Shown piece after piece: positions 47,250 through 57,730 of a stretch of DNA of 64,000 nt; positions within the stretch are counted from its first letter, which is position 1, and each line of letters opens with the position of its first letter. The notes under the pieces were generated by a model. It did not search any database. It saw only the letters and a program-made list of their open reading frames with translations, and was not told the origin of the DNA. The stretch comes from Stomorhina lunata (lineage: Eukaryota; Arthropoda; Insecta; Diptera; Rhiniidae). The stretch covers positions 1,531,989 to 1,595,988 of the forward strand of contig OW121745.1 in assembly GCA_933228675.1 (NCBI GenBank), given 5' to 3'. The position numbers were made by a program, and so were the translations under genes.

Positions 47250-48199
47250 GTAAATATTGTTTTATAACATATAACCATGTCAACATTATTAATACCATCA
47301 AAAACACGCATCCATCCATTCATCATCGTTGTCATGCAATCAAAATACATCATCATCCATCCACCTACCTTTTCTGTAATAACATAAAACAAATTAAACA
47401 TATAACCAGCGTTTCCGCTTTTTTTATTTTAACCTTTATGTGCTCAGGACTATAAACTTACATAAATGGTTGGATGTCTACATTTGTGGAAAAAAGGATT
47501 TTTCTTAATAATAAATAAAAAACACTGAAATATATTAAAAAGTATTATTTTATTTTTGAAAAAATATAAAGCAAAAATAAAATGTATTTATTAGGGGCGT
47601 TCACAAATTACTTAAAGCTTCATGGCTTTTGTTACGGTGGAGGAATTTCGTATGGGAGGTGAAAATAGCGTTACGTAATTTGTGAATAGCCCCTTACGAG
47701 TATTTATTTCAAAGAAAAGCAATAGCTATACGTACATATATGTAGTAGAATAAGCATCATATTGGCAAAAAAACTACCAAAAATTATATAAATGTAGACA
47801 GCCGAACACATAAAGGTTAAGTAATTTTAAATCAATAACTTTAAGGTATTTTTTAGAAAGTTAATGAAGATTAAATGTCATAATTAACTCATATTTTTTT
47901 TAAAGCGTTACAATTAAAATATAATTCTTAGATATTTTTAATACACTTTTATTTTCGGAAATTAAAGATGTCATTAGGCGTCAAATCAGAACTTAAACAC
48001 AAATGTCAAGTTAACTCGACGTTATAGATGCTCAAAAAGTTCCATGTCTCAGCTGATATGTTTTAAAGCACCGTTCTTGTGTTTGTTGAACATATTTTGC
48101 GATGATACAAGCATTTTTTAGTTTTTGCTAACGTTAGTGCGAACTACGACCAAGATTGATTTCAGTAACCCATCGACGATGATCAGCGTTGTCAACTTT
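47250..48199 (+). other. toy intron downstream of the exon
   Basis: Donor GTAAAT at 47250. The first 200 bases are CATCCATC-rich and remain open by chance until 47455. No second exon recognised. Contains the 100-bp MITE at 47594. Confidence 0.6.
47594..47693. mobile_element. 100-bp MITE, TTA target duplication
   Basis: GGGGCGTTCACAAATTAC and, inverted, GTAATTTGTGAATAGCCCC, flanked by TTA at 47591-47593 and 47694-47696. The 3-bp TTA duplication and GGGG tip suggest a PIF/Harbinger-driven MITE. Confidence 0.8.
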
Positions 48200-48265
48200 C
48201 AACAAGTAAGACTGCTATACCTTAAATACCCTTCACCAATGGTGTTCAAAAAGTAAAGTACAGAA
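48200..48265 (-). repeat. family A 3' end, reversed
   Basis: ACAAGTAAGACTGCTATACC then ATACCCTTCACCAATGGTGT, with the ATTCGGC hairpin deleted. It lies head-to-head with the next copy. Confidence 0.65.
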
Positions 48266-49257
48266 TGAACATAGTTTTTAATAAATTACAAGTATATATG
48301 TTTCTGAAGACTGATTTTGGGTGAATCCTACAGAAATAGTACTATGTATGTATATCTATATTTGCTGATCTTAATTAATTTGTAAACAACCTTGTTATAT
48401 CCTTTACCAATAGGTGAAAGGGTATTATAAGTTTGTGATTCCGTTTGTAATTTTTTTATTAAATAGTGATCGTAAAAATTATACCGATCGACTTAGAATC
48501 GGGAGGAGCATCGATCCGTCTGTCTGTCCGTCTGTCTGTTGAAATCAAGTTTCTGAAGCCCCTGGAGGATGAACCTACATAAATTATATATCAGATTTAA
48601 GGAAATTCTCCCGCAATAATTTCATTAAAATCGGTTTATAAACACCGAAAATATCGAAAAAATACCAAAAATTAGACGAAAATTTTTAAGTTTTTGATTG
48701 AAACACACTTTTAAATAACAAGAGAAAAAATATACTCCTGGTGTACATGCGATAATATATTATACACAACTATATCAGATTTTAGGAAATTCCCCCACCA
48801 AGCACGTTATTAAATTTTATCAAAAGCGGTCCATAAACAACTGAGATATCGCCAAAACACTACTTGTGATGTACAGCAAATTGGCCAAAGTATGTGTCTA
48901 AGAAATTTTGTTTACATTTTAAGTATTGTTTTAGCGATATCTCAGGTGTTTAAGGACCAATTGTGATGAAACAGCGTTCTTTGTGGGAGGATTTCCTAAA
49001 ATCCGATATATAAACTCTACAAATCTGATTATGATTACCACTCAAATTGTACAGATCGACTCAGAATCGGTAGGAGAACCGATTTCGCCACGTCCGTCCG
49101 TCCGTCTGTCTACCTGTCTGCCCTTTTTTCTGTTGTGTCAAGTTTATGGAGCTCCTGTTTTGTCGATTCTCAAATGTTTATTTTAATGAAATTTAATAGC
49201 GTAGTTCGAAGGGGATTACCTAAATTCTGATGCATTCGGTAATTTGTGGAAGATATA

Positions 49258-49701
49258 CAGTGTTGTGCAGAGCAAAAGCAACAGAATTCATCTCCTAACA
49301 TAAATACATATTTTTTATTTACCGTTTATTTTAGAAAACTATATTTTGCTTATATATTTCATATTTTGTATGTAAATCAAATATACAAAAAAAAAATTAA
49401 CAAATTCTAAGAAATTGGTAAAAAAAAACAAATTGTTTCTCCTTATGAAGCTGTGCAAAACAAAAGCAACAAATTTAGTACTTCGTGTATTAACCCTAAT
49501 TTTTGATGACATTCGCCCATCTACGTGGCATAGATGCAATTATGTTTGTTTATCGTACTGTTTAGAATCTTTTTCCACTCTGATTTCATTCTTGAAAAAA
49601 CCCACTTTTATTTTTGAACCTTTTTCAAAACGAACTGTAAATACAAAATATTTATTTATATTAGGAGATGAATCCTATTGCTTTTGTTCTGCACAACACT
49701 G
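49258..49701. mobile_element. Tc1-like internal-deletion derivative (444 bp)
   Basis: Terminal inverted repeats of about 46 bases start CAGTGTTGTGCAGARCAAAA and are flanked by TA (49256-49257, 49702-49703). An internal direct repeat of the tip (CTGTGCAAAACAAAAGCAAC at about 49451) gives a partial IR/DR layout. Sister family A copies at 24270 and 27765 show the uninterrupted TAATTTAGTG site. Confidence 0.9.
49475..49550 (-). pseudogene. Tc1 transposase C-terminal tail
   Basis: The minus strand reads IIASMPRRWANVIKN, stop, G, stop, YTKY, stop (TAA at 49475-49477). This is the conserved end of Tc1 transposases (SMPRR...VI...GG.TKY). It shows that the 444-bp element arose from an autonomous Tc1 by internal deletion. 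Confidence 0.85.
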
Positions 49702-51489
49702 TATTTTAGTGTTTAAGCGATATTTTTGAGGTGTTTTGATCGACAATGATGAAATTCAGGGTGGGACGATATCCTAAAATTTTATGTAAAATGCATATGG
49801 GTATACTTTCCAGGAGCTCCACAAATCTGATTTTAGCAGGCAGACTCACTGCATTTATCTTAATTTTGTGTCCGACTTTTGAACATTATAATAACATTTG
49901 AGAATGTTATCATAATCAAAAATGCAGCTTAGTACATGATATCCGTTCAAAACCTACATATGTATGTATGTATCTCACAATCAACGAAAATTTAAATTTT
50001 TTAATTTCAATTGGGAGAAATCCGTTCACGTTTGACAATTGCTCCAGTGTAACTTCACCTAAGGCATTATCTTAGTAGCTAATAAATGACAAATTATAAT
50101 AGATACGATGATGACATAAAGACGTTGCACAATATCGTTATTGACAAAAGTATTTCTGATCTCCTGAAAAGTTCGGTATTGAAAATGGGCGAGCTCGGTT
50201 CACATTTAGTGAAATATCCCATATAACCCTGACCGGGAATCACTTTGATGCTGATAAATTAAATCACATTATAATTGCATAAAGAACTAGAGCAAAAGTT
50301 TCCACACATCCATCGGACAGATCGAAACAACAATACATCCCAAATATTATTGATGAAGTATTCATCTTAATAACTTTTCCGACAAAGCTGATATCCATCC
50401 ATTCAAAAGCTATATATTTCACGTATGTATCTAAAACTAAGAGTGTATACCCTATAATTCTAAGGGTATGTATACATTGACAATCATTGTTAAAGCTTTG
50501 ACCTAAATCAGTCCGCTAACTTCAGAGTTTTACAAAACTAATCAAGAACTTTTACTAGTTGGATAATTCGTACGAATTAAAGTACACAAACCTCACTGGG
50601 CACTGTTTTTTGGGTTGCATGCCAGAATATTTAATCTTCATCAAATCGATGTGCTCTTGCAAATCTAAGGGCATCTACATTTTGAAGCATCTTTTCTGCA
50701 TGGTTTATCTGGTCTATCGAACTTTATTTAATGTTCGTAAAATAAACACATATATGCTACTGGCTGACTTAAATAAGCATTCTCTACTTGTAGTCTAGCA
50801 ATCATTATCTTTCACAAAGGAACCACTTTAGAACCCAAGTGACACTGCCTTAGAAATCAGCCACCCGTCTAACCTAACCTTTGGGTGCATAACTATTCTA
50901 GATGATGACGCAACCGAAAAGCTTTTCGTTTTCCGACTTTTAATTTTAAAGACTCTTTGCATATAATACTTGTATGTGTAACCAAATATTGCTAGGAATT
51001 ACATTTAGTATGAAAAAAAAAGAAAATTAATTTACATGTCAACCATTTGTGTGGAGCTCAACTAAGTCAGTAATCAGAAACTATATAATTATCAATATAT
51101 TCTTACGATTTTGTACTTTACTTTTGGAACACCATTGGTGAAGGGTATCCAAGATTCGGCAAAGCCGAATATACCACTGTTACTTGTTTTATATTTTTAA
51201 TTTGTATAAAATTTGTCAATTTGTTTAAAATTCCTCAATTTGCGGATAGTATTCCGACATGAATGATATACCAGATTATATACAAAATTTGTATGCTCTA
51301 CGCATATTTTAATTTTTTTAAGTTAATTAAATACATTATGTATTCTTAATACAAACTCGAAAAAACTTTAAGTAAATTAAGAATCGTTTTAATGAAAAAT
51401 GTATTTATACTAAAATTCAAGTGTGAACAATTTTGTCCCCTGTTGAAAAATTTCGTATTTTATGACCTCTAGTACTTTGTATAACCTAC

Positions 51490-52330
51490 ATGGATATTTT
51501 ATTCTTTGGTATATGTACTTTTAGCCCTTAGATTAAAATGATCGCAAGCGACAGGAAAAATATTGATCGTAAGCTACAAAAAATCTTTATTAAACAAAAA
51601 CGGTGAATGTTTTGGTGCTTAACATTTTTGTTCTTTGTTAGTTTGCTACTATCGACAAACTAATTAAATTTTTTTTAGATGGTGTAGAGGTTATGGTGCA
51701 AAGTATTGTATGTGAAGTTTTTTAGTTTTACTTCAATAACTTTTAAGCCACAGGGGGGATTGTGGCGCAATATGCAGAAATCGGATAATGGGTAGTTGGA
51801 GTTTTAGACCAATTTTTAAAAACATGTCAATTTTTAGCACAGTGGCCTCTACACTGAACCAAAGTTAAAGTTGTATGTATAACATTCGTCCATATAACAT
51901 TCGTAAATATAAACCTATCGAAAAGATTTTAAAACATTCGAAAACTACATATGAAAGAAATACAAATATGCTTACTCTACTACGCTGGAATGTCGCTTAC
52001 GATTATTTATTAAGAATTTTTGAATCAATACATTCCCAGGTTTCAATGAAACGGCACCAAAAACCATGTATCGTTTTAGCCGGTTCTTTTTTATAAAAAT
52101 CATCCTTATTAAGATAGACCACAGATGCTCGATAGGATTTTGATCTGGGGACTACGATGGTCCATGCAAAGGATTAATAATATATTCCTCAAACCATCCC
52201 TTTGTTGTTTTAGCAGTATAGTTTGAGTCGTTATATTGCATGAAAATGTCATTTTGTCTCAGTTCAAGAAAAAATACACCTAGATTTGGTAAGTAGGAGC
52301 CTTCTTAAAAGGTGCCGTTGTATTGAAACC
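51490..52330 (-). pseudogene. Tc1-like DD34E transposase C-terminal half, decayed
   Basis: The minus strand reads QNDIFMQYNDSNYTAKTTKG, WFEEYIINPLHGPS, in-frame TAG, SPDQNPIEHLWSIL, then after a frameshift IETWECIDSKIL. The tail GYTKY with its stop lies beyond a MITE insertion at about 51500. The second catalytic Asp of MQDNDP is Tyr here; the final Glu of PIEHLW is present, and the spacing fits DD34E. The plus-strand partner at 52308-53560 encodes IETWECVDSKILNNN, then STPKRIKVVEKIHGGYIKY and a stop, interrupted by the Helitron. Confidence 0.85.
51539..52005. mobile_element. MITE with ATCGYAAGCGACA tips
   Basis: ATGATCGCAAGCGACA on the left and ATAATCGTAAGCGACA on the right (read inwards) bound about 465 bases absent from the opposed Tc1 fragment. 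A Tc1-like tip (CAGTGGCCTCTACACTGAAC) occurs inside at about 51840. Confidence 0.6.
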
Positions 52331-52352
52331 TGGGAATGTGTCGATTCAAAAA

Positions 52353-53484
52353 TCTATATCTATAAAAAATGTCCGCGACAAATAGCTGTTTGTTGGGTAG
52401 GATATCCTAAACTAGCAGACCGATTTTTCTGAAATTTTGAGAGTGTAGTATGGTGTGGTCTGTGGATAAAGTAGGTCAGGTTTTTTTTGAAATCTCAAGT
52501 GGGCGCGACCCCTCCCATATATGTCAAATAATTAAAATTATAAATATGAATGACCGGTCGGACCGATTTTTTCTGAAATTAAGACAGTATGGAATCTCAA
52601 GAGGGCGGTGCCCCTCCCATATAACTCGTACATTAAAAATGACAAATATAGATGACTGAGCAGACCGATTTTTCTGAAATTTTGACAGTATACTCGTATT
52701 AAGGTTTTAAAATAGGCTTAAACCTTAAGTAGGCGTGACCCCCCCCCATGTAAGTTAAATATTAAAAATTACAAACATGGAGACCCCGATTTTTCTAAAA
52801 TTTTGACTGTATGTTAAGGTGTGACTGGCGGGTAAAATAGTTCAGGTTTTTTTTAATCTCAAATGGGAGTCAAACCTCCCATATAAGTCATATGTTAAAA
52901 ATGACAAATATGGATGACCGATTTTTCAGAAATTTTGATTGTATGTGTTTGACCGGTAGGTAAAATGGGCTTAGGCTTTTTTTTAATCTTAAGTGGGCGT
53001 GACCCCTCCATTTAAGTCAAATATTAAAAATGACAATTATGGATGAAAAGATGAAACCGATTTAACCCAATATTTTCATACTATAGGATAGTTTTTTGCT
53101 TTTTGAATTTTTTGAAAATGAACCAACGGGGACCTGGGAATTGGAAATGGGGATAAAATGCCTCTTTTCTTTAAAATTGTATATCTTGAGAACGGCTGGA
53201 CCAATGAAGACATTTTTATTTTTAAATGTTTTTTTGGTCCAAGTTACGACCTCTTTTTTTAATATACTCGTATCTAAAATAGAAAAACGGATGCACGAAT
53301 ATTGGTAATATGATTGGTGTTTGATAAGTCAATTAAATAGATATGCAAATACATTAATAAAGGATTCAATTAACAAAATAATAAAACTATTTCATAACTG
53401 TTCATTTTTAAGGAAAGTGTTAACACAGTAATAAGTTAAAAACTTTAACTACCAACTCGGCCAACGCCGGGTGAAATCAGCTAA
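52353..53484 (+). mobile_element. non-autonomous Helitron, complete (1132 bp)
   Basis: The 5' end TCTATATCTATAAAAAATG is preceded by A. The 3' end is a 6-bp stem hairpin CTCGGC-CAAC-GCCGGG, then TGAAATCAGCTAA followed by T. TC start, hairpin, CTRR end and A^T insertion are the Helitron hallmarks. The interior has about five degenerate units of roughly 130 bases (GACCGATTTTTCTGAAATTT; GTGGGCGTGACCCCTCCCAT). There is no Rep/helicase gene. The inverted Tc1 copy at 52005-52055 gives the empty site, confirming both boundaries. Confidence 0.93.
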
Positions 53485-53724
53485 TTCTTAATAATAACAT
53501 ATAAAGTACACCAAAGAGGATCAAAGTAGTGGAAAAAATCCATGGCGGTTATATAAAGTACTAGAGGCCTTAAAATACCAAATTTTGCAACAGTGGAGAA
53601 AATTGTTCACACTTAAATTTTAGTATAAATACATATTAAATTACAACGATTCTTAATTTACTTAAAGTTTTTTCGAGTTTGTATTAAGAATAATTTACTT
53701 AAATACATTATGTTTGTGAACATT

Positions 53725-54195
53725 TTATTTGAATTTACCTATATTGCAACTGGCAGGGAAAATGTCTGCGGGAAGCGAATTCCACATACGGACTGTACGA
53801 CTAAAGAACGAATTTTCTCTGTAGCGTGTTGTTCGGTCTACCGGCCAATCGACCCCAAATGAATGCGCTCTAGCAGAATGACGTGTATTGCAAAAAAAAG
53901 TTTCGGGAACGAGTTCCCTGATTTCGTTAGAGCACATTCCAAAGTAGTAACGATAGAACAGTGAGACTCAACCCACATTGCGACGGTGCTCCAGTGAATC
54001 AATAGAGTTGGATACCCTACTGTCACCGATAAGCACTTTCGCCCTCTTTTGCACTCGACCGAGAAGCTCTAAAATAGACATTGAAGCACCGGCCCATACA
54101 TGATAGTTGTATTCCATTTTCAGTCGGATGTAGGTGGTCTAAATAGTAGGGACATAAGAAGAAGTGAAGTTTCTCTTGCACCGTTTTAGAAATCC
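53725..54195 (-). pseudogene. non-LTR retrotransposon reverse transcriptase C-terminus
   Basis: The minus strand reads FLKRCKRNFTSSYVPTI, stop, TTYIRLKMEYNYHVWAG, LELLGRVQKRAKVLIGD, SLEHRRNVG, stop, VSLFYRYYFGMCSNEIREL. It ends RTTRYRENSFFSRTVRMWNS, LPADIFPASCNIGKFK. This is the region downstream of the RT domain in Jockey/CR1-like elements (LEY...WAG..., L..RR, SLFYRY.GMCS.EL, R...F..RT.R.WNSLP..VFP..YN...FK). There are two in-frame stops in otherwise open sequence. The catalytic YxDD region is absent, as expected of a 5'-truncated copy. It is the clearest class I element in the window. Confidence 0.88.
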
Positions 54196-54329
54196 GTTAT
54201 TATGTGTCATGAATAAAGGCCATCATAATGTTCAAAAGTCACTTATTTAAGACATATTTTAGTATGCTGAAATCAAGTTTGATGAGCTCAAGTTAGATGT
54301 AAATAGTGTTCTACGAATATACTATTAAA

Positions 54330-54560
54330 TTATAAATTATTATGTATTAAAAAAAAAGTTTTTTGAACTCTGTGTCAAATTTTAGGAAATCGTTCAACCC
54401 AGCACACTATTGAATTTCATCAAAATCGGTAGATCAATAACTAAGATATCGCCAAAGCAAAAGATATCGATGTGCGCAAATTGTCAATTTTAAAAACAAA
54501 AAATTCAAAAAACATTATTTAAAAAAAAGACGAATAAACTGAATGACAAACTTATAAAAA
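54330..54560 (+). repeat. family A internal fragment
   Basis: ATTTTAGGAAATCGTTC, TTGAATTTCATCAAAATCGG and GATATCGCCAAAGCA match the internal family A blocks. Both ends are lost. Confidence 0.55.
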
Positions 54561-55489
54561 GCACCAACATTTAAGAAAAAAAGATTTAATAAATGTTTCT
54601 AACTTTAATGTTAGTTTGTGGCGATGTACATATGTAACGCATGTCTGTTAAAGGTTAACAAATATTTTTAATAAAAAAAACTTTATCTTGGTAAAAATAA
54701 CTACTTTTAACAGAATTAATAAGAAATTCTTAATATTCATTAATTTTGCTACTAGAAAATTAAAGCAATCCAAATTTTAAACAAGGGTTAAGCTTTTCCA
54801 TTACCAAACAAAAAAAAAGACTGAGCAACATTCAATATTATTTTTATTTAAATAAAACACAAGTAATATTTTTACAAATTTTGACCAAAACTTTACATTT
54901 GCTAGAAATTCGACAATGTGACAACCATAGGTACGGCGGAACGATAAAATTATTCCAAGATATAAAATTTGTAAAACAAAGTTTTTAAACTGAAAATTCC
55001 AATATGATAAAACTAAATAAATTCGATTTTTTTTTACAAAATTTGACTACTTAATACTTACAAGTCTTAAAATTTAAAAAAGCATTGAATGGTAAAATGG
55101 CTAAAGTAAATGGTGTTGCTGCATATCTTTAGGCATGCTGCCATTACACAGTGGTTGCATTTGTATGGGGAAAAGCGACAAAAATAATTATATCTAAGAT
55201 ATAGTCTAGAAATGTACTTGGTATATTTCGGATATAATAACCACAATAGTCTAAGATAATGGGCGTGGTCACTTGACTCTACCGCCCATTTTTTTAATTT
55301 TTCTGATAAAATATTCCGAATAAATTTTTAGTTTTCAATAAATCTTTCTAATTTTACTTTCAAAAAAAATATAAGGAAAAAAACATATCGAGGTATGGAA
55401 TTAAATTGGAGATCGAAAAATGACCATATGTTGGCCCAGAACCTGAACTGTATTTAGAATTATTTTGAAAATAATTAATAAAAAGAACA
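54561..55489. other. no gene called
   Basis: AT-rich. The part at about 54900-55090 is weakly similar to the palindromic family (GACAATGTGACAAC, AATAAATTCGATTTTT). Nothing else assigned. Confidence 0.3.
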
Positions 55490-56175
55490 TCTTATACATC
55501 CACCATCAAGTTGTGTTAAATTTAGAAACATATCTCATATATCTACGAGGGTGCAGCTAATTCAAAATGTGGCCCAAATTCAAAAAAATTTGTTACGCCA
55601 GTTGGTATTGTTGGTAAAATATTTGGAATGAATTCGGTTGCAGTAGCTTTGTAGTTCAACATGTAAAAGTATCTATGTTATGGTCAAATGGTGACCGATT
55701 GTGAAAAAATTTTGCACACTGGTTGGCATTGAGACCTCCTCGTGCTAAATTTAGTGATTATATCTGCCATAGCTTTAGATTTATTGGCATTTAAGTGTAT
55801 TTTAGGTGAAATTTCGGCTGTTTCCGTAAGTTTTTTGTATGGGAGCTATGACTAAATATGAACCGATTTCAATGAAATTGTATATGTCTAGTGGCAATGT
55901 ACATCTCCTATACACCAAATTTTGTCATTATAGCTGTTTGAAGAGATTTTCCCATTTTCAATACCAAAAATTTTTCATAAATGAAGAATATCTTTGCCAA
56001 GTAAAGGTGAATTAGCTCTTTTTGTTTAGACGTTATCGTGCTTTCAAGACGGACATCGCCATAGAATTTTAAAAGGATTTAGAATATATATGACTTTCGG
56101 TTTTTGAGCCAATATTAAGGAAATTACAAACGGAATGACAATCTCAATATACCCCCATTCTTTTTGATAGTATAA
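55490..56175 (-). repeat. family B copy (reversed, 3' tip lost)
   Basis: Starts in TACATCCACCATCAAGTTGTG, runs through the B internal blocks and ends at TGACAATCTCAATATACCCC. The hairpin and CTTACTTGTTT end are missing. Confidence 0.75.
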
Positions 56176-56315
56176 CAGAACTTCGTTGGATATTATTTGA
56201 CCAACAAAGGTACAAATAATTTAGTAGATACTGAAATATGTTTTTCTTAAAAATATTTATATACTCATATTTACTTTGAGAGCTCCGAATTGTTTGTTTC
56301 AAAAATTTTCTAATA

Positions 56316-56546
56316 AAGGGTGTCCCAACTAGAACTCAATTTTTAAATTTTAAATAAGACACATATTTAAAAAAAAATCGTGAAGAAGACAGAATTAGGT
56401 TATGTATGGAACAAGATATCATAGAGATGGCCACCGCGGCTTTGCTGGCACACACGCGATCTTTTAATGAAATTTTCAATGACCTTTTTAAAAATATCTG
56501 TGTTTTATTTCAAATTTGAAAATTGCGGTCTAGTTGGGACACCCTT
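56316..56546. mobile_element. 231-bp mariner-type MITE
   Basis: AAGGGTGTCCCAACTAGAAC on the left and AAGGGTGTCCCAACTAGACC on the right (read inwards), continuing with CAATTTT. TA flanks at 56314-56315 and 56547-56548. No coding sequence. Confidence 0.88.
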
Positions 56547-56649
56547 TAAATTGAAATAGTTAAGTTTTTTTGACAATCAAGTAAGAATTTTTAACAAATT
56601 TCCCTTTATTATATTCGTTGAAGCTAATATTTTAGCTAAAATACATTAC

Positions 56650-57730
56650 TCAGAAAGTGTTGATCGGTACACCAAAAGTTGGGTGTCAGACTAATATTTC
56701 CACCTATGGAGGTGAAGGTATAATTTTGCAACGTGTGATTGATTATTTTTTTAAAAACAATTATTAAAGTATTATTGTCTACAAAATAATAATCACGGAT
56801 TATTTATTTTATCTGTCAGTTCGATTTAAAGTTATTTACAGTACAAATAAATACATATATGTATAATAATATAATATTTAGTATTGAAATATTTTAGTTA
56901 CTTTGTTTTCTAAAGAAGATTTTTAATTAAACTTTACATATTAATATAGTTTTTTCTTCAAAAATTGTATATTCAATGAAACCAATTTCAAAAAGGTCAC
57001 ATCTCCTTGACTTAAAATGATAAAAAAACCTTATATGTGACAGTGCATAGAAAAAGGGACCTAGGTAAAAACGGTTTTGTTCAGGAGAGCCATTTTAAAG
57101 ATTTAAATATTATTTGTTTACCCCTTTTTTGTACCCTTAGGTAACTTTCTCTCACATATAATAACGGTAATATCAAAATATTTTTGCAAGCTTCTTACAT
57201 TTGTTTTTCAGATATTTTATTTCATTGCAAAATAATTAGTTACTTATATTTCCTGAAAACTTTTAGTTTGTGAAAATATGACCTTTTCGTATTTGACCAT
57301 TCATTTGTATTATAATATAATTTGTATTTAAATTCAAACCATTCGAAGAAAAATTAAAACATTTTTTTTTTGCTTTTTAAAATTTCTTGTAGCGATTTAT
57401 TACAAATATGTTTAATTATTGCATTTTGCTCTGAACTATTATATTTGATATTGAATTGCAGTCTAGTTACTGAGTTTTGGAATGCATTATAATAAAAGAA
57501 ATATAGATTTAAATGTGTAGAATAGGATTCCATTAAAAAAACTTGAAAAATCTAATTAATAAATAAATAAAGAAGTGCTATACTGAAGTCAAATGTCTTT
57601 TTTTTCTTGCATGCCTGCTAAATATTTTCATCATACAAACGTTTTCTTAAGACTTACATATTTAAACAATTTTTATTATTAGGCCTTATAATACCCGTTC
57701 CACCTATGGTGGTGAAGGATATAAAACTGC
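56650..57730. other. AT-rich, with two family C scraps
   Basis: CAGAAAGTGTTGATCGGTAC to ACCTATGGAGGTGAAGG (about 56650-56720) and ATAATACCCGTTCCACCTAT to GGTGAAGGATATAAAAC (57685-57727) are reversed family C ends. No gene between them. Confidence 0.5.

Larger units (their letters stand above)
48396..51190 (+). mobile_element. family A copy 4, full length
   Basis: It opens ACCAATAGGTGAAAGGGTAT and carries GATCGACTTAGAATCGGGAG and two GTCTGTCC tracts (48515-48540, 49092-49120). It closes GGAACACCATTGGTGAAGGG, hairpin ATTCGGCAAAGCCGAAT, CACTGTTACTTGTTTTA. It is interrupted by the Tc1 derivative at 49258-49701. Near 51043 it keeps CCATTTGTGTGGAGCTCAAC, the first bases of the mariner-type transposase of copy 1, as a scar. 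Confidence 0.85.
51325..53705. mobile_element. nested knot: two opposed Tc1 fragments, MITE and Helitron
   Basis: A left Tc1-like fragment reads on the minus strand (52330 to 51330). A second, shorter fragment of the same family reads on the plus strand (52308-52352, resuming 53485-53705). Their shared parts form a long inverted repeat: 51331-51530 against 53500-53705, and 52005-52055 against 52310-52352 plus 53485-53500. The left fragment is split by a MITE (51539-52005), the right by a Helitron (52353-53484). Confidence 0.8.
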
